NCBI RefSeq assembly: GCF_963678635.1
Contig: NC_087071.1
Location: forward strand, 21,977,194 to 22,041,193
Direction of reading: 5' to 3'
Source: Symsagittifera roscoffensis
Lineage: Eukaryota > Xenacoelomorpha > Acoela > Convolutidae
Length of the DNA stretch: 64,000 bases
The notes below the pieces were generated by a model. That model ran no database searches. It saw nothing but the letters and a program-made list of their open reading frames with translations, and was not told the origin of the DNA. The translations under genes and the position numbers were made by a program. Shown one piece after another: positions 45,069 through 56,960 of the stretch; position 1 is the stretch's first letter, and each line of letters begins with the position of its first letter.

Positions 45069-45388
45069 TGGGATCTTACCCTTCTGATAAAGTACCTCAA
45101 CTAACAAAAACTCAGCCCCAAGCAATCATAGAGGAGAACACTGGACCTAGATTGCTTAACTGGATAAAAATTACTACTTTGCTGATTCTTTGGGTAGAAA
45201 GAGATCAACTTACCCCTTTTTGACAAAAAAGTTTCGACGAATGGTTCCTCGAAAGCTACAAAAGACTGATAATTTGTGTGGATTTTACGCAACTTATTCA
45301 GCATTTCTTCTTTTTAAATTCTTCCAGAAAAAACTTGAATAATTATCATGATATGCATGTTTTGAATTTTATCAGTAATTTTATGTAA
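45069..45388 (+). pseudogene. Adenain-like cysteine protease, Polinton copy 2
   Basis: After MGSYPSDKVPQLTKTQPQ (frame from 45069) the frame shifts. All three catalytic residues are then visible in one frame: His in GEHW (codon 45139), Asp in YYFADSLG (codon 45184) and Cys in DNLCGFYA (codon 45277). This is the order His-Asp-Cys of the adenovirus/Polinton maturation protease, which cleaves virion proteins. Two in-frame stops (45148, 45157) directly follow the His. Another shift near 45330 leads to the end VLNFISNFM at 45388. The N-terminal part is short. Inactive, but the identity is well supported. Confidence 0.75.
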
Positions 45389-46423
45389 ACGTACAGTTTT
45401 TTTGTAAGTGTAAACTTTGCAGTAAATTTACTATACGATGTAGTGAATTATTTGATTACTCATGTAATTTACCTCTTTAAATTCCTATTTTTTTTTACAA
45501 AAAGCAGCTTAGCAACTAACTTTTGATGAAATACACGGAAAATGGTGATGGAATATGGATGTTGTAGTCCCCAATTGAAAGAATTAACGATCGAGTAAAT
45601 AAATTTACGAAAATTGTAACCAACTTCTAGTAAATTGTATAATTTTCCTAAAACTTTACTCTGAGAAAGATAGAAAAAATCTTATTCAAAAATATCAGAC
45701 ACACAAAAAAATTAGAATACTATATCTTTCTCAGGGTAAATTTTTACCGTGGCAGAGCAATTGACAAATTTGGCTGATATTTTGTGGAAAATTTTGGAAA
45801 TTTCAAAGAGTTTTTTCAAAGATTAAAGGCAAAGTGATAAAAGAGAACTGAAATTAATCGTAACAAGAAATGTGACAGAATAAAAAAAACAAGTTGAGAT
45901 AAAAATGAGAACTAGATAAAAACATCTGATTGGTCCAAACTTCAAAACTTTTGCTAACATTTATCTTACTTCCAATGATAAGTTCATGCAATTTTGATTG
46001 GATGTATTTCAGTTTGTTATGAAAATTTAAAACTTTGATCTATCAGGAAAGTAATTCACGCTTCATTAAATCTGTGGGTAACTACTAAAAGGCATCTGTC
46101 ATTTGATCGTGGGATGAAAGATAAAGTAAGAAATAAAATTATTAAATATAATGGAGCTGTCATCCGTTCTCCAGATAACCTGAGGCATAAAAGATCAAGT
46201 GGGATATAAAATTCATCAACCGTGAGGAGCTGTCAAGATTCCCCTGACAACCCGTGGAGCGGAATAATTAACCTGTCAAAGATAATCTCCTCATGAAAAT
46301 TTTCCCCAGATAACTTGAGGGAATATAAATATAAAGTATTTTAAAAATTCTTTCGAGAAAAAACAATTCTGTGATATATAAGTTTATGATCCCATGCACT
46401 AAATCGAAACTTAACTTTTGTCG
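45389..46423. other. Polinton copy 2 subterminal non-coding region
   Basis: No gene. It includes a single TCTGATTGGTCCAAAC core near 45930 and two short imperfect repeats around GGAGCTGTCA (46151 and 46223), each followed by CCAGATAACC or CTGACAACCC-type sequence. Confidence 0.45.
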
Positions 46424-46800
46424 AAACTTACCATCTGAAACTTGCCATCCAAAAAAAATTTTCAATGATAAAAAAATGTTTTTTCAAGATAAAAATGTAT
46501 TTACAAGTAAAACTTAGTAATTTTTCGAAAAAAAAATTCTGAAACCTACCATCTGAAACTCACCATCCACAAAGTTTTTTTTCAATTTTTCAAGATAAAA
46601 AGTTTTTTCAAGACAAAAAAAGTATTGGCAAGTAAAATTTAAAAAATTATCAAATAATTTTTTTGAAACTGGACATCTGAAACTTATCATCCAAAAAAAA
46701 TTGATTTTTCAAGATAAAGAAATTTTTAAAAATAAAAATATACTTGCATATAAAATTTTAAAAACTTTTCAAAAATTTTCTGAAATTTACCATCTAACCA
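46424..46800. repeat. Subterminal tandem repeat, about 115-bp unit, three copies
   Basis: Units begin with TACCATCTGAAACTTGCCATCC (46428), variants near 46545 and 46665, followed by A-rich tracts and TTTTTCAAGATAAAAA. The TACCATCTGAAAC core also appears just inside terminal repeat C (about 29990). It is therefore part of the element end. Confidence 0.6.
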
Positions 46801-47106
46801 TCTGAAACTATAACCCAATCTTAATACACTGGAATATCTATTCCCACGTAATACAACAATAATATTTTCCCATTAGGTAACGCGCGCCGAGATTTTTGCG
46901 AAAAAACTAGACATTTCCACGTTTTTCTGATCATTATCTTACCATCACACTGAAACCTTACCATTCCCTATCTTAATACATTGTAGACTCTACTCCCTAT
47001 GTAAATACATAGGGTGATGACCGGATACTCTATAGCCTATGTTAATACATGGGGGTCATCGTCACTCCCCCCCCCCCCGGACGATTTTGCCGCGACATAT
47101 ACTACT
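46800..47106 (-). repeat. Polinton terminal inverted repeat, copy D (right orientation)
   Basis: Read in reverse it starts AGTAGTATATGTCGCGG, then poly-C, CTATAGAGTATCCGGTCATC, TTTCAGTGTGATGGTAAGA, TTTTTTCGCAAAAATCTCGG and CGCGCGTTACCTAATGGG. It is shorter than A-C because one block of the internal 28-base repeats is missing. It ends at ACTACT (47106). The following six bases are GTTACT, with no identical partner outside copies A, B or C. Confidence 0.75.
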
Positions 47107-48712
47107 GTTACTGCTTGCGCAGTGCCACCCTGTACAAAATGACCAAATCTGCTCTTTTTTTGTTCATTTTCCGGCAAACATTGAGCTCCTACGTCGTCTA
47201 CAAAAGTCACCCCCTCCGTAGATTGTACCTTAATCAACCCAAAATCCCTCAGCGCAATATTTAGTTTTGTTTCTGTGAAAACAACTGAAGAAAAGGAAGT
47301 GGAGATAAGGAGCGGTTGTTAATTGTTTATGTCTCCGTCTCTCAATTGGAAGGTCCGATGTTCCACGCCCACCCTAATCCGTGATCCATGCTCGCTGCTT
47401 GAGGTTGAGGCAACATCAACCAGCCCAAAAAGTAACCAAAAAAAATACCTGTTTTTCAAATACCCATTTGAAAAAACATGTTTAAAATACCCTCTTGAAC
47501 AACTCGTATACTGGCCCTGTCCCTTGCGGATAAATCGTCTGAATTTAAAAGGTATTTTATGCCACTGGCTTTTGATGCCTACGGCCAACCTGGTCCTTTA
47601 TGCCGCAATCAACTCCTGATTGCCCTGGTCTAAAATTGCCAGAAAAATTGGGAAAGAAACTCGTGATCACTGCGAAAAAGCCTGGCGCGGTCATGTTTCT
47701 GAAGCAACGCCTATCAAAGGCTATTCAAACATGTAATTCTAATTGTATACTTAAACAATCCGCAATATCGACTCCATGGAAAAATTATTTATTGTATTTT
47801 CTTAGGTTTACAAAACCAGACTGATTCGATCCAAATTACGTAGAAGGATACTAATTTGTTTTTTTTTAGTCCATTCATGGCTAAACCCAAAATTCAAACG
47901 TTCCAATGTAAAGCATGAAGCACAAGTTTGTTCAAAATTGTAAGCTCAATCACCATGCTAAGTTTCAGTTCCTTGTTACAATTTTCAGGTAGTTTTTAAA
48001 TAATGATCTTTTTTATAGTCATTATGGTCAAAAATTGCAATTCGTAGTCATTAGCTATAAAATTACAAAATCGATTCTCATACATTAACAATGGATTTTA
48101 ACCCATTATCATCGACTATAATCGATTATTATGGATTTTCGGATGAAAAGTTTTAGATGAATTTTTCAAATTTGTTTTAAATTTTGTCTCATTTCCTGTT
48201 TAGTACAAATGCTACTTACTTTGCTTAAAAAAGTCTCACTTTTTGTATTTTATATTTTATACACAATTTTTTTAATATACTTTTATTGCTTTTTCAATTA
48301 TCATTTCATCGCAGTTCAACATTTAACTTAAGTTTTTTTAACCATAATTGATATTGCCTACCCAACGCCGTTGAACGATTGAACGTGAGTGGTAGGTCAA
48401 CGGCTGATTCCAATGATTGTTTTTTTCATCGACCACGGCCTTCCCAGTTTGAATTTCTGCAAATTTTCTGCGAAACAATCGATGTTACTTCACAAATACA
48501 ATTGGGGTATAATCGATTTTAATGAAATATGATGTATTTTTGTTGTAGATTAAATATGATGTAGATTTAATGAAGTATGATGCATTTAAGGGTTTCTTTT
48601 GAAAAAATAATCGATGTTAGTGCCAAAAATAAGGGATGATTATCAATTACAGTGGACTCTATAAAATTGTTTTTTTTGCAAAAAAAAATCAATTGTAAGG
48701 GCAATATAATCA
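47107..48712. other. Intron outside Polinton, nothing firm
   Basis: The stretch 47323-47640 is less AT-rich and carries overlapping open frames on both strands (47323-47619, 47319-47588), followed by 47600-47824. None has a recognisable relative or clear splice pairing, so I do not call a gene. The remainder is AT-rich. Confidence 0.35.
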
Positions 48713-49070
48713 GGGGCAGATCTGGGATTTTCTCGAGTGGGGGGGGGGGGGGACGGCGGTTGAAAAAAGCAATTTTGGGGTCCGTATTTTTTTAGGTTGA
48801 CCAAGATGATTTTCTGAGCCCTCGCAAATCACTATCAAGAATAGAATCTGATTTGACCAAAAAATTTTCGCCGCTTTGCGCACTTTTTTTCCAAAAAATT
48901 TTGCCCAAAAATTTGCATTTTTCGACCAAAAAACTTTCACCAAAAAATTGCGTTTTTTCGGCGCGCGCGTTTTCCATCAAAATTAGTATATACTGGCAGC
49001 GAGAGCGCTTTTGGACAGTTTTTGCGGTCAGTCAGCCAAAAATGGATGTCTCAAAATAGAACGGAGGGAG
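48713..49070 (+). mobile_element. hAT-like MITE of the CAGGGGCGGATCT family, decayed
   Basis: The left end CAGGGGCAGATCTGGGATTT is followed by a poly-G tract, GGTTGACCAAGATGATTTTC, GGCGCGCGCGTTTTCC, TTAGTATATACTGGCA and GTCAGTCAGCCAAAAATGG, in family order. The right end is not identifiable, so the limit is approximate. Confidence 0.6.
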
Positions 49071-49119
49071 TCTGAAATCCATTATAATTGAGCATTACGA
49101 GGCCAAACTGTGCATTGTT

Positions 49120-49720
49120 TGATTTGTAAGCGGATTCCTCAAGAGGCAAAAATCAAATTTGTCGCGGAATCCGCAGCTTTGCTATTTTGCTTTGATCTTC
49201 TCTGCTGTTTTGCATTCCGCGGACAAATACCTTAAACACTGTATTGCTCAAAATTGCTCCAAAAATAAGCAGCTTTGATAGAATCCGCAAAAAAAATGTA
49301 CGGAATTTGGAACCATTTTGTGGAATCCATGAGCAAATATTAAAATATGTGTGCAGTAAACTTGAGCCGTCGCGGAATCCGCAACTGTAAGTGGAATTCA
49401 AAAATTGTAAGTGGAATCCGCAAAATGTACGAGGATTCCGCAAACTGTAATCGGAATCCGCAAACTGTAAGCAGAATCCGCATGAATTTGCGGATTCCAC
49501 TTAAATTTGCGGAACCCGGAACAACTACCTATATTCGCTCGTTGCGGAATCCCCAACAAAATCAATGTGTCGAGAAAGTTTACCTTCCAGATATTTGTAC
49601 GCAGAGTCCACTGAAGTTTTGTAACTAGAATCCACTTACATTTTGGAACATATTTAAACACTTGTCTCTGGAATCCAGGAAAATACAGACACAAACTTGT
49701 GTGCGCCTATCCAGTGCACA
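49120..49720. repeat. Minisatellite with GCGGAATCCGCAA core
   Basis: Degenerate units of about 24 bases, such as GCGGAATCCGCAAACTGTAA and GTGGAATCCGCAAAATGTAC, occur on both orientations; the core GCGGATTCC/GGAATCCGC is itself a partial palindrome. It is densest at 49370-49515. The open frames here on both strands are repeat-derived. Confidence 0.75.
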
Positions 49721-50829
49721 GTTTTCAGACTTGGCGTAAGGCGAAGAATTCACTACGCTTGGTGCGGTAATAAGCCGCTGTATGTCATTCAGAAAGCAAA
49801 AAATGTGTTTCAAGTCTGAAAAGCTGATTAAGGAAATCATTGTATGGAAATTTTATGACTAGTTTTTGTATAGATTCCGTTAAGGAAATGTACTACAAAA
49901 ATTTTGTTCTTTGAAGGTCAATTCAGACTGTAGGTCAGGTCATCAAGAACAGTGAACCAATTCTTAAAAGATTCAATTTGTGCTCATTGCCGTTTTACCA
50001 ACTTTAAACAGTATTTTTTTGGCAATTTACAATAGGGGACTCATTCTTACACCTGTTTCGCAGAAAATAATGGCTTAATTTTTCTCAACTTTTGAAAAAA
50101 AAATTGCAGTTCCCTTTTTAGTAACTCAGCTCACCACAACAAATTTACAAAACTGTTTAAATGGGTAAAAAAAATTACACAATCAGTTAGATATTTCTTA
50201 TTATTAAATCTGTATATCGGAATTCTGATCTCCATTTTTCTGATTAATTTATCCGTAGACTGTCTCATCATTTGAATCTTCTTTGACCCCATTTGCAATT
50301 TTTCACACATCTCTCAAACATATCTGTACCATAAAATAGGCCCCCCTCAGCCCATTTTGTGTTGCAATTGACGCAAAAACTGTTCATGGGATCTTGCTAA
50401 CTTATCCCCCCTATGCTACCTATAACGACCCCCCCCCCCCCCGAGATTTTGCAAAAGGAGGGTAGGATAGTTAACAAGATCCCTGTCAATGTCCGCTTGT
50501 TGAGCACTTCTGGAACTCGCAACTTTATCTTTTTCGATCTGTCCCAACTTAACAAAGTTTGCTAGAGGATCGGCATTATTAGAGCACAGACTGAGCGCAC
50601 AGTTTAGCATCAGATTCGTCATACCATCATCTTCACAGCTCTTCGCAAGTTCACCCAGTGGCAAAATTGAACAGTTTAACAATTGAACGATGCCTACACA
50701 TTGAGTATTCTTCTAGAAGTCTCAACTTTTTTCAATGCACCGGTTCTTTGAGTACAAGAATGGCTCTTTCATTTTCTGATGTCCTAAAATTGACCGCCTT
50801 TTTCTCCAAAGATACCACTACTTGAGCAG
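49721..50829. other. Intron, nothing firm
   Basis: AT-rich to 50330, then a C-rich tract at 50430. The minus-strand open frame 50416-50682 (contains LGELAKSCEDDGMTNLMLNC) has protein-like composition but no start, splice context or known relative. A related ATAGTTAACAAGATCC string is at 50468 and 55946. Confidence 0.3.
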
Positions 50830-51490
50830 TGACCACCAGCCGACTTAGGGTGGGGGGTCTAAGCGGAAGCCTGCCTCCCCCCGCTCCCCTCAGAAATTCT
50901 ACCCCCTGCCGACCCAAAGGGTCCACCTTTGTACTATTTTGAAATATCCATTTTTGGCCGACTGAACCTACAGTGGCTCTTTTTCCTTCCTTCCTCCCCC
51001 CCCCCCCCCCCCCCCCCCACCTTACACGACCTTCAATATATTAGTGTAACGAGTGGTTTTACGAGGTTAAGTATGAAAACCAAATATGTTTGTCGTGGCC
51101 TTATTAGTCTGTATGTAAATTTTCATTGAAATCGGACGATGTGGTCAAAAAATTTACATGTAAAAATTTGCAAGTGGGGGAAAAGGAAAAAGAGCCGATT
51201 TTTTCCAAAGATACCACTACTTGAGCAGTGAGCACCAGGCGACTTAGGGGAGTCTAAGCAGACGTCTGCCCCCCCCCCCCCCACCCGCGCCTTTCAGGAA
51301 TTCTACACATACTTATTTTGAGAAGGGTGCGGCGTAGAAAAATTGGTCAAATTAAGGTCTTCCTACATTCGTAAAGCTCAGAAAATCAATTTGGTCGACC
51401 TAAAAAAAGGTCGTCAAAATTTTCGATTTTTTTATTGACATCCTCCCCCCCCCCCCCCCCCCTCTCGAGAAAATTTTAGATCCGCGCCTG
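50830..51490 (-). mobile_element. Cluster of MITE fragments
   Basis: Reverse-oriented CAGGGGCGGATCT-family sequence (CCCTGCCGACCCAAAGGGTC at 50904, and a terminal ATCCGCGCCTG at 51481-51491 with CTCTCGAGAAAATTTTAGAT) surrounds a copy of the GGCTCTTTTTCC family at 50975-51196 with both terminal repeats. CAGCCGACTTAGGG (50837) recurs as CAGGCGACTTAGGG (51237), so the outer element is duplicated around or split by the inner one. Long poly-C tracts are typical of the family here. Confidence 0.65.
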
Positions 51491-52230
51491 GTAGCGAGGG
51501 TGTTGATTTCTTGAGATGGGGCGATTTAGATCCTAAGTTGAACTTTTCAGCCAATCAGAAACTAGTGTGTAATACGGAGAGGCTGAGTGTAAAAAAACAG
51601 AGGTTGCGTCGACTTCTAAATGGATACCCAAAACTGGCCGGCAGTCGCCGCTGCGAACTCTCGAGCACATAAGCTCTGTCTTTTCCTTGTTTCGTTGTAT
51701 GTTTTCCGTCATGAAGTAAATCATAAACGTTTTAAAAAGTTGATAAATTGAGAACATAACTAACTAGAAATGGAAAAAATGGAATATTATTGTTAGTCTA
51801 TACAACTTTGGGTATATTTATCAAGAACTTATCCTCAAAAAATCTAACGAACTGAAAGGTTTTCCAATTATAGCCCCAAACCATGCGCATGTGTCCAACA
51901 ATGAGCTTTAATGGTGCGATGGAAAAAGTTGCAGTTAAAAAAATTCAAGAAACATAGAGGAAAAAAAATTTTCTTCTTTTCTCGATTTTAGCCAGCACAT
52001 GATATGGAAGAAAAAATAGGCTCTTTTCCAGATCCCCCCTTAATTTTTTTTTTTCTGAGCTCATTTGAATAAAATTTATTTTAAATGCCTTTTCATGTTA
52101 TAAGCTGCAATAAAAAGGCGTCAGCATGAACGGCTCTTTTTCTTTTTTCCCCCACCTCACATGAGCATCAATTTTATTGTCTAGCGAAAAATTTACCATC
52201 CCCCACAAGCCATATAAAGTACACAGCCAT
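51491..52230. other. Intron with truncated MITE
   Basis: A left end of the GGCTCTTTTTCC family (CGGCTCTTTTTCTTTTTTCC, then ACATGAGCATCAATTTTATT) is present at 52130-52190, truncated where the next element begins. Nothing else is recognised. Confidence 0.45.
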
Positions 52231-52518
52231 ACACGCTATTAACGCGTAAGCGGAGAGTTAATCCTTGTTAGAAAACGTTCCAAATTGTTTTAACGAAGCT
52301 TATTTGCGATAATTAATTTGTTACAAGTAGCGAAATCTATCCTTTTCCACTTTATATGGCGTGTGAGGTGATGATTTTTATTTAAAAAAATTCAAATTTT
52401 TGAAAAAAAATTTCATTTTGTTTTATTTTTTAAAATTTTTTAATGTTATTACTGCTCCATAAAACTTAATAAGCAGTCGGAACATTCAGGGTTTCGCCCT
52501 GATACGAGCAGTCTTGTT
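52231..52518 (+). mobile_element. Hairpin-ended non-coding element, copy 2 (5' truncated)
   Basis: It starts at CTATTAACGCGTAAGCGGAG and continues through TTTATATGGCGTGTGAGG to the 3' domain CAGGGTTTCGCCCTG, GATACGAGCAGTCTTGTT. The 5' hairpin half is absent. The duplex ACTGCTC...GAGCAGT is intact. Confidence 0.75.
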
Positions 52519-54971
52519 ATGGTCTTATACGTGATGTTATGATGTGAAGTACAAAAATCTGTTCACATTTGTCAATTTGTTACTATGCTTATTTTCATTG
52601 CAATTTGACAACGTTAAATAGAATTTAACGTTGTAGAATTTGAAATATAATTTGAAAGTGCGGAACTGGAATTAAGTCAAAAGTTGTTTTTTTTGCTTGT
52701 ATAAAGCTCTTCATCCAAACATAGAGACGGTCCAAATTGGGTCTTTGGTTTTTGAAAAACTTCCAGTCCTTGCCCTACAAAAACTATTGACTATTCCCCC
52801 CACACCTCATGAGAGCACCAATTTTATGGTCTAACGAGTGGTTTTACAAAGTTGATTATCAAGGCTAAATATGTTTTTAATAGCCTACTAGTCGACATGT
52901 CAATTTTAAGTAATTGGACTATGTGAACAGTAATTTTAATTATAAAAATTTGCAGGTGAGGGAAAGGAAAAAAAGCCAAACTTTTTTTGGGATGTTTCCA
53001 ATTTTTTCGTTGTTTTGCATATTTGACTTCTCAGATGTTTGTGCGGTGCTCCGTATTATTAGAATTTGATGAAACCAAATTTTCTGCCTGAGTTAAAAAG
53101 TGAAGGATTTAAATCATTTCATAAGCTTGATAGTAAGAAGTATTTTGCATGCTATTCGGCCCAAAGGAGCCAAAATGGCAGTTTTTAAACCCACAAAACT
53201 CAACAAATGACAATCTATTAATTTTGGAATTACAACATTTCAAGTATTTCATCTTATATAAGTAACCCATCAAAAATGCTTTTTAAGAAGACAGAATTTC
53301 ATGGAGAAAAATTGATCGACCCAAACAGAAACATTCCGTTGCTTTTGTTGAAAGTCGTAACTATGAAAGCTTGATTTTTGCTGTAACGAATGCGTTCGGA
53401 AGAACGAATGCGTTCAGCTTAGTTTTTTTGTTCACCAAGCAACTACTAATCATTTTGAATTATTATATAGCAATGTGAACAAAAATTTGAAAGTCATAAT
53501 TTCGCAGTACGGAAAGAGAAAAAAGAGCTGGTTTTTTGCGTTATGGGAACTTTAAAAAGGAATGTTGACATTGAAAAAGATGGCACTAAAAATAATCAAA
53601 GAAAATAATCTTTCGAGCATTGTTGCACAATTTTTCGAATATATTGTAACAAAAAATTAAAAGAAGCACGTGTTGGTCTAATGTTTTTGTACACTTGCTA
53701 TTCTTTACAAAAAAAAATTAGCTCTTCTCCGCGTAGAACTTTTAGTCGCTTGCAAAAAATATTCACCCTTTCTCATAAAACAAAACTCTGTGTTGCTTTT
53801 GGTTTGTAGAAGGGCGATTTGGAAGGTTTGGGAGTCGCGGCTCAGTAAATTGAATTCATTGACAGCGTTTGAAAAACCATCTGTTAATATAAATTTTGCC
53901 TGAATCTCTATCATCAATTTTAAGTTGTCTCTCCGTAGCTTCTGAAAACAATAACTTTTTTAAAAATTAATTGCAATTGCTACGCTTATTCTTTTCCGAC
54001 ATATGAAATTAGTGACGGAATATTTAAGTTTGAACGTTTTTTCTATTCATATCAATTACGATTTTTTCATTCAGCATTTTGTCTGTGAACTTGTAGAGTT
54101 TTGGGTTCAACTGCCTTGAACAAGCATCCCCTTTTCTGTGCCTCTCGCTTAAGTCCGTGTAGACGAATCACACACTCATTTTAACTTCATATACAATTAA
54201 GATCAAGAGTTTTACTGTAAGTTTGACGTGAAATACAACCTCATTAGGTTAATAGTTACATTTCAAAACTCAAGTTTGTATCATGTGGGTGGAAACGGCA
54301 GAAGAGCCGATAGTAGCATGTAGCCCGTAGCTGTAGCTTGGATAATAGCTTGTAGCTTGAATTTAATTTCAAAAACAATCGACTAGGGTAATTGATCATA
54401 ACAAAGCGTTAACCGATGCAAAATAAGTTCGTTTTTATATGGTATGCAATGGAGAAGAAGATTTTTTTTAAATGTCTTTTGTCAACTGTTTTTTTATAAT
54501 AAGAATGCTTTGAATCTTTATTTACTTCGAACTTCAGCCAGAATTTTCATACAAATGTACTTGCTGCTTAAAACGACCTAAATTACTTCAAAATTTTTCT
54601 AAAAACCAAAAATTGATTGGAAAATGTCGTTTGTATCCGTTCAGAATTATAATAAAGTGCCCTTTCAAATTCGTAACAACCACACAAAAATTGACATTTG
54701 AACAAACTTTGAAAATTAGTTCAGAAAAAAAACACATCCTGAATTCCTCAAAATTCACGTCTTTCATTGTGGGCATTTATTCATAGCCACGAGCTTCATT
54801 TTTTATTTTCAACGTTATCTAAACTATTTAAAACTGAGCGTAATCTCCCGTGGTACCAGCAACAACTAATTTTCTAAACTAATTTTTAAACTTGATTTTA
54901 TATCAAAAATAGTCTGCTCGTATCATGGCGCAAATTTCGACCGCTTTTAATTGTCTTTAATGTTTATGTTT
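52519..54971. other. Intron with one MITE (52790-52985)
   Basis: At 52790-52985 a copy of the GGCTCTTTTTCC family has lost its left end (CCCCCCACACCTCATGAGAG) but keeps the right end GGTGAGGGAAAGGAAAAAAA. The rest is AT-rich, without supported genes; open frames at 53705-53917 and 54588-54776 (minus) match nothing. Confidence 0.5.
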
Positions 54972-55451
54972 TTTGTTTCGACTTTCGTAACAAAAGTTAC
55001 ATGAATATTTGTGCTCGGGTTGGTTTTATATTTTTCAGACAAATTTCGACTTTTTGATTGAGAACTTTTCACGGAGTTTTTTTTAACAGTCTAAAAGTGT
55101 TGTTGTCCTGGAGTTCAAATTTAATAAAAAATTTTTTACCCGTGATCATTTTTCGAAATGTTATGATGGTTTATAGATTGCCAATATGGCCAAATTTGGA
55201 CATTTAACGCGCGAAATATTTCGAGATTTAACCCCTCGTAGAATTTGTTCCAAATTGTTGAAACAGGCTATTTGTCATAATTTTTATGTTACCAGGAGCT
55301 AAATTTATCACTATGTACTTTAAATGGCGTGTGGATGAATGGTTTGAAAAAAATCTCTAAATTTTTTTTTTTTTGGAGCGAACACTGCTTCATAGACTTT
55401 AAAAGATAGTCGGAACATTCAGGGCTTTGCCCTGATACGAGCAGTCTTGTT
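54972..55451 (+). mobile_element. Hairpin-ended non-coding element, copy 3
   Basis: Most diverged full-length copy: 5' GTTTCGACTTTCGTAACAAA, GTGCTCGGGTTGG, TAACGCGCGAAATATTTCG, GGCGTGTGGATGAATGG, 3' ACTGCTTCATAG, CAGGGCTTTGCCCTG, GATACGAGCAGTCTTGTT. The hairpin keeps pairing despite a C-to-T change in its loop side (TTC to TTT). Confidence 0.72.
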
Positions 55452-56030
55452 TGAACTCTATTTGAAAAAATTAGCAAATCAAATCGATAACTGTTTCTGA
55501 AACTTATTTTAAAACTTCAAATCATTTTTAATTCTTAGCCAATGTCGTATGCAAAGTATGCAGCAAAATATTTAGCGTCTAGTAACGTAATAATTCTTAC
55601 ACCTAGTAACGTATTACTTTACAAAAAATACAAAATGAAAATAAAAAATATTCGCTTATCTTGATCTGATTGAATTAAATAGACGATTTTAAAAAACCTT
55701 CTGTGTCCCTGCACGTTTTCTAAACATTTCGAACTGTTTCAACAGACAGGAAAAAATCCATAAAATTTTACGGAGTCAGAAAAATGTTCGATCAATCTAC
55801 TCTTCAGACTGAAGAATAAACAAATGTAATCTTGTTAACTGTAGTACCTTGACGAATATCCCCCAACCTATAAAGAAAGAATTGAACAGTTAAGCGTTAC
55901 GAATTTTGTACTTCGTTGACTATTCTCCACCTATTGCAAATGGGGGGAATAGTTAACAAGATCCAAAAAATGTTTTTCTCCTCTATGACATTATATGAAA
56001 AGTTATCTGATTGAAATAATATTCAACACA
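55452..56030. other. AT-rich intron, nothing recognised
   Basis: There is a short direct repeat ACACCTAGTAACGTA / TCTAGTAACGTA near 55580-55610. No gene is seen. Confidence 0.4.
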
Positions 56031-56960
56031 CTGACTAATCTATTGTTAAATTATTGTTGTTCCGACTTTCGATACGAAAATAACGAAATATTTGTGATCG
56101 GGTGGGTTTTTTTTCTTCACACAAATTTCGACTTTTTAACAAGACAATTTTGACAGACTTTTTTAAAAATCATTCGAAAACTATTGTTGTCTTGAGCCTA
56201 AATTTGAAAAAAAGTCATTCACATGTGATCATTTTTTGTAAAGTTATGAGGGTTTAAAGACTGCCATTTTGGCCACTTTGACCAATTTGGGACAATCAAC
56301 GCGCGATATAATTCTCGCTATTAACTTGTAAGCGGAGATCTAATTGGACTTAGAAATCGTTCCAAATTAGTTGAAAGAAGCTTTTTTGCCATAATTGATT
56401 TGTTACAATATTGTTTATAAGAAAAATTTCAAATTTTAGAAAAAAAAGTTTTTCAATTCATTCTATTTCATATAATTTTGTTTTTGTTGTTTATGTTATT
56501 ACTGCTCCATAAACGTTAAAAGGCAGTTGGAACTTTCAGGGCTTCGTCCTGATACGAGCAGTCTTGTTGGAGCTTAGTTTCCGACCCCAATCCAAAAAAC
56601 AATTACTCGAATGACTAATCTATTGTGAAATCATTATTAGAGCTTAGTTTCCGACTCCAATCCAAAAAAATTACTCGAATGACTAATCTATTGTTAAATC
56701 ATTATTGGAGCTTAGTTTCCGACCCCAATTTAAAAAAAAAGACTCGAATGACTAATCTATTGTTAAATCATTATTGGAGCTTAGTTTCCGACCCCAATCC
56801 AAAAAATTTACTCGAATGACTACTCTATTGTTAAATTATTATGAGAGCTTAGTTTCCGACCCCAATCCAAAAACTTTACTCGAATGACTAATCTATTGTT
56901 AAATCATTATTGGAATTTAGTTTCCGACCCAAATTCAAAAAAATTGCTCGAATTAATACT
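56031..56960. repeat. Minisatellite of about 66-bp units, interrupted by an element
   Basis: Six units from 56569 carry TTAGTTTCCGACCCCAATCC, a short A tract, CTCGAATGACTAATCTATTG and TTAAATCATTATTGGAG. A lone 5' unit end (GACTAATCTATTGTTAAATT) lies at 56034, upstream of hairpin element copy 4, so that element inserted into the array. The open frame at 56625-56819 is repeat-derived. Confidence 0.85.
56057..56568 (+). mobile_element. Hairpin-ended non-coding element, copy 4
   Basis: 5' TTGTTCCGACTTTCGATACG forms a hairpin with CGAAA, then GTGATCGGGTGGG, TCTCGCTATTAACTTGTAAG. 3' ACTGCTCCATAAACGTTAAA, CAGGGCTTCGTCCTG, GATACGAGCAGTCTTGTT. A GGCGTGTGGGG segment is deleted. It sits inside the 66-bp minisatellite, which gives its insertion limits: uninterrupted units read CATTATTGGAG, so the element ends are TTGTT-like on both sides. 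Confidence 0.8.

Noticed and set aside
7615-47112. Six-base Polinton target duplication pairing A or B with C or D
   Set aside because: The outer six bases (TTTATC, ACTATC-like, ATTAAT, GTTACT) do not match in any pairing.
47319-47824. Overlapping frames in a GC-richer patch
   Set aside because: Frames on both strands are open over the same bases, no motif, no phase-consistent splice partners.
50416-50682. Minus-strand frame with LGELAKSCEDDGMTNLML
   Set aside because: Somewhat protein-like, but bordered by a poly-C tract and without start, splice partner or known relative.
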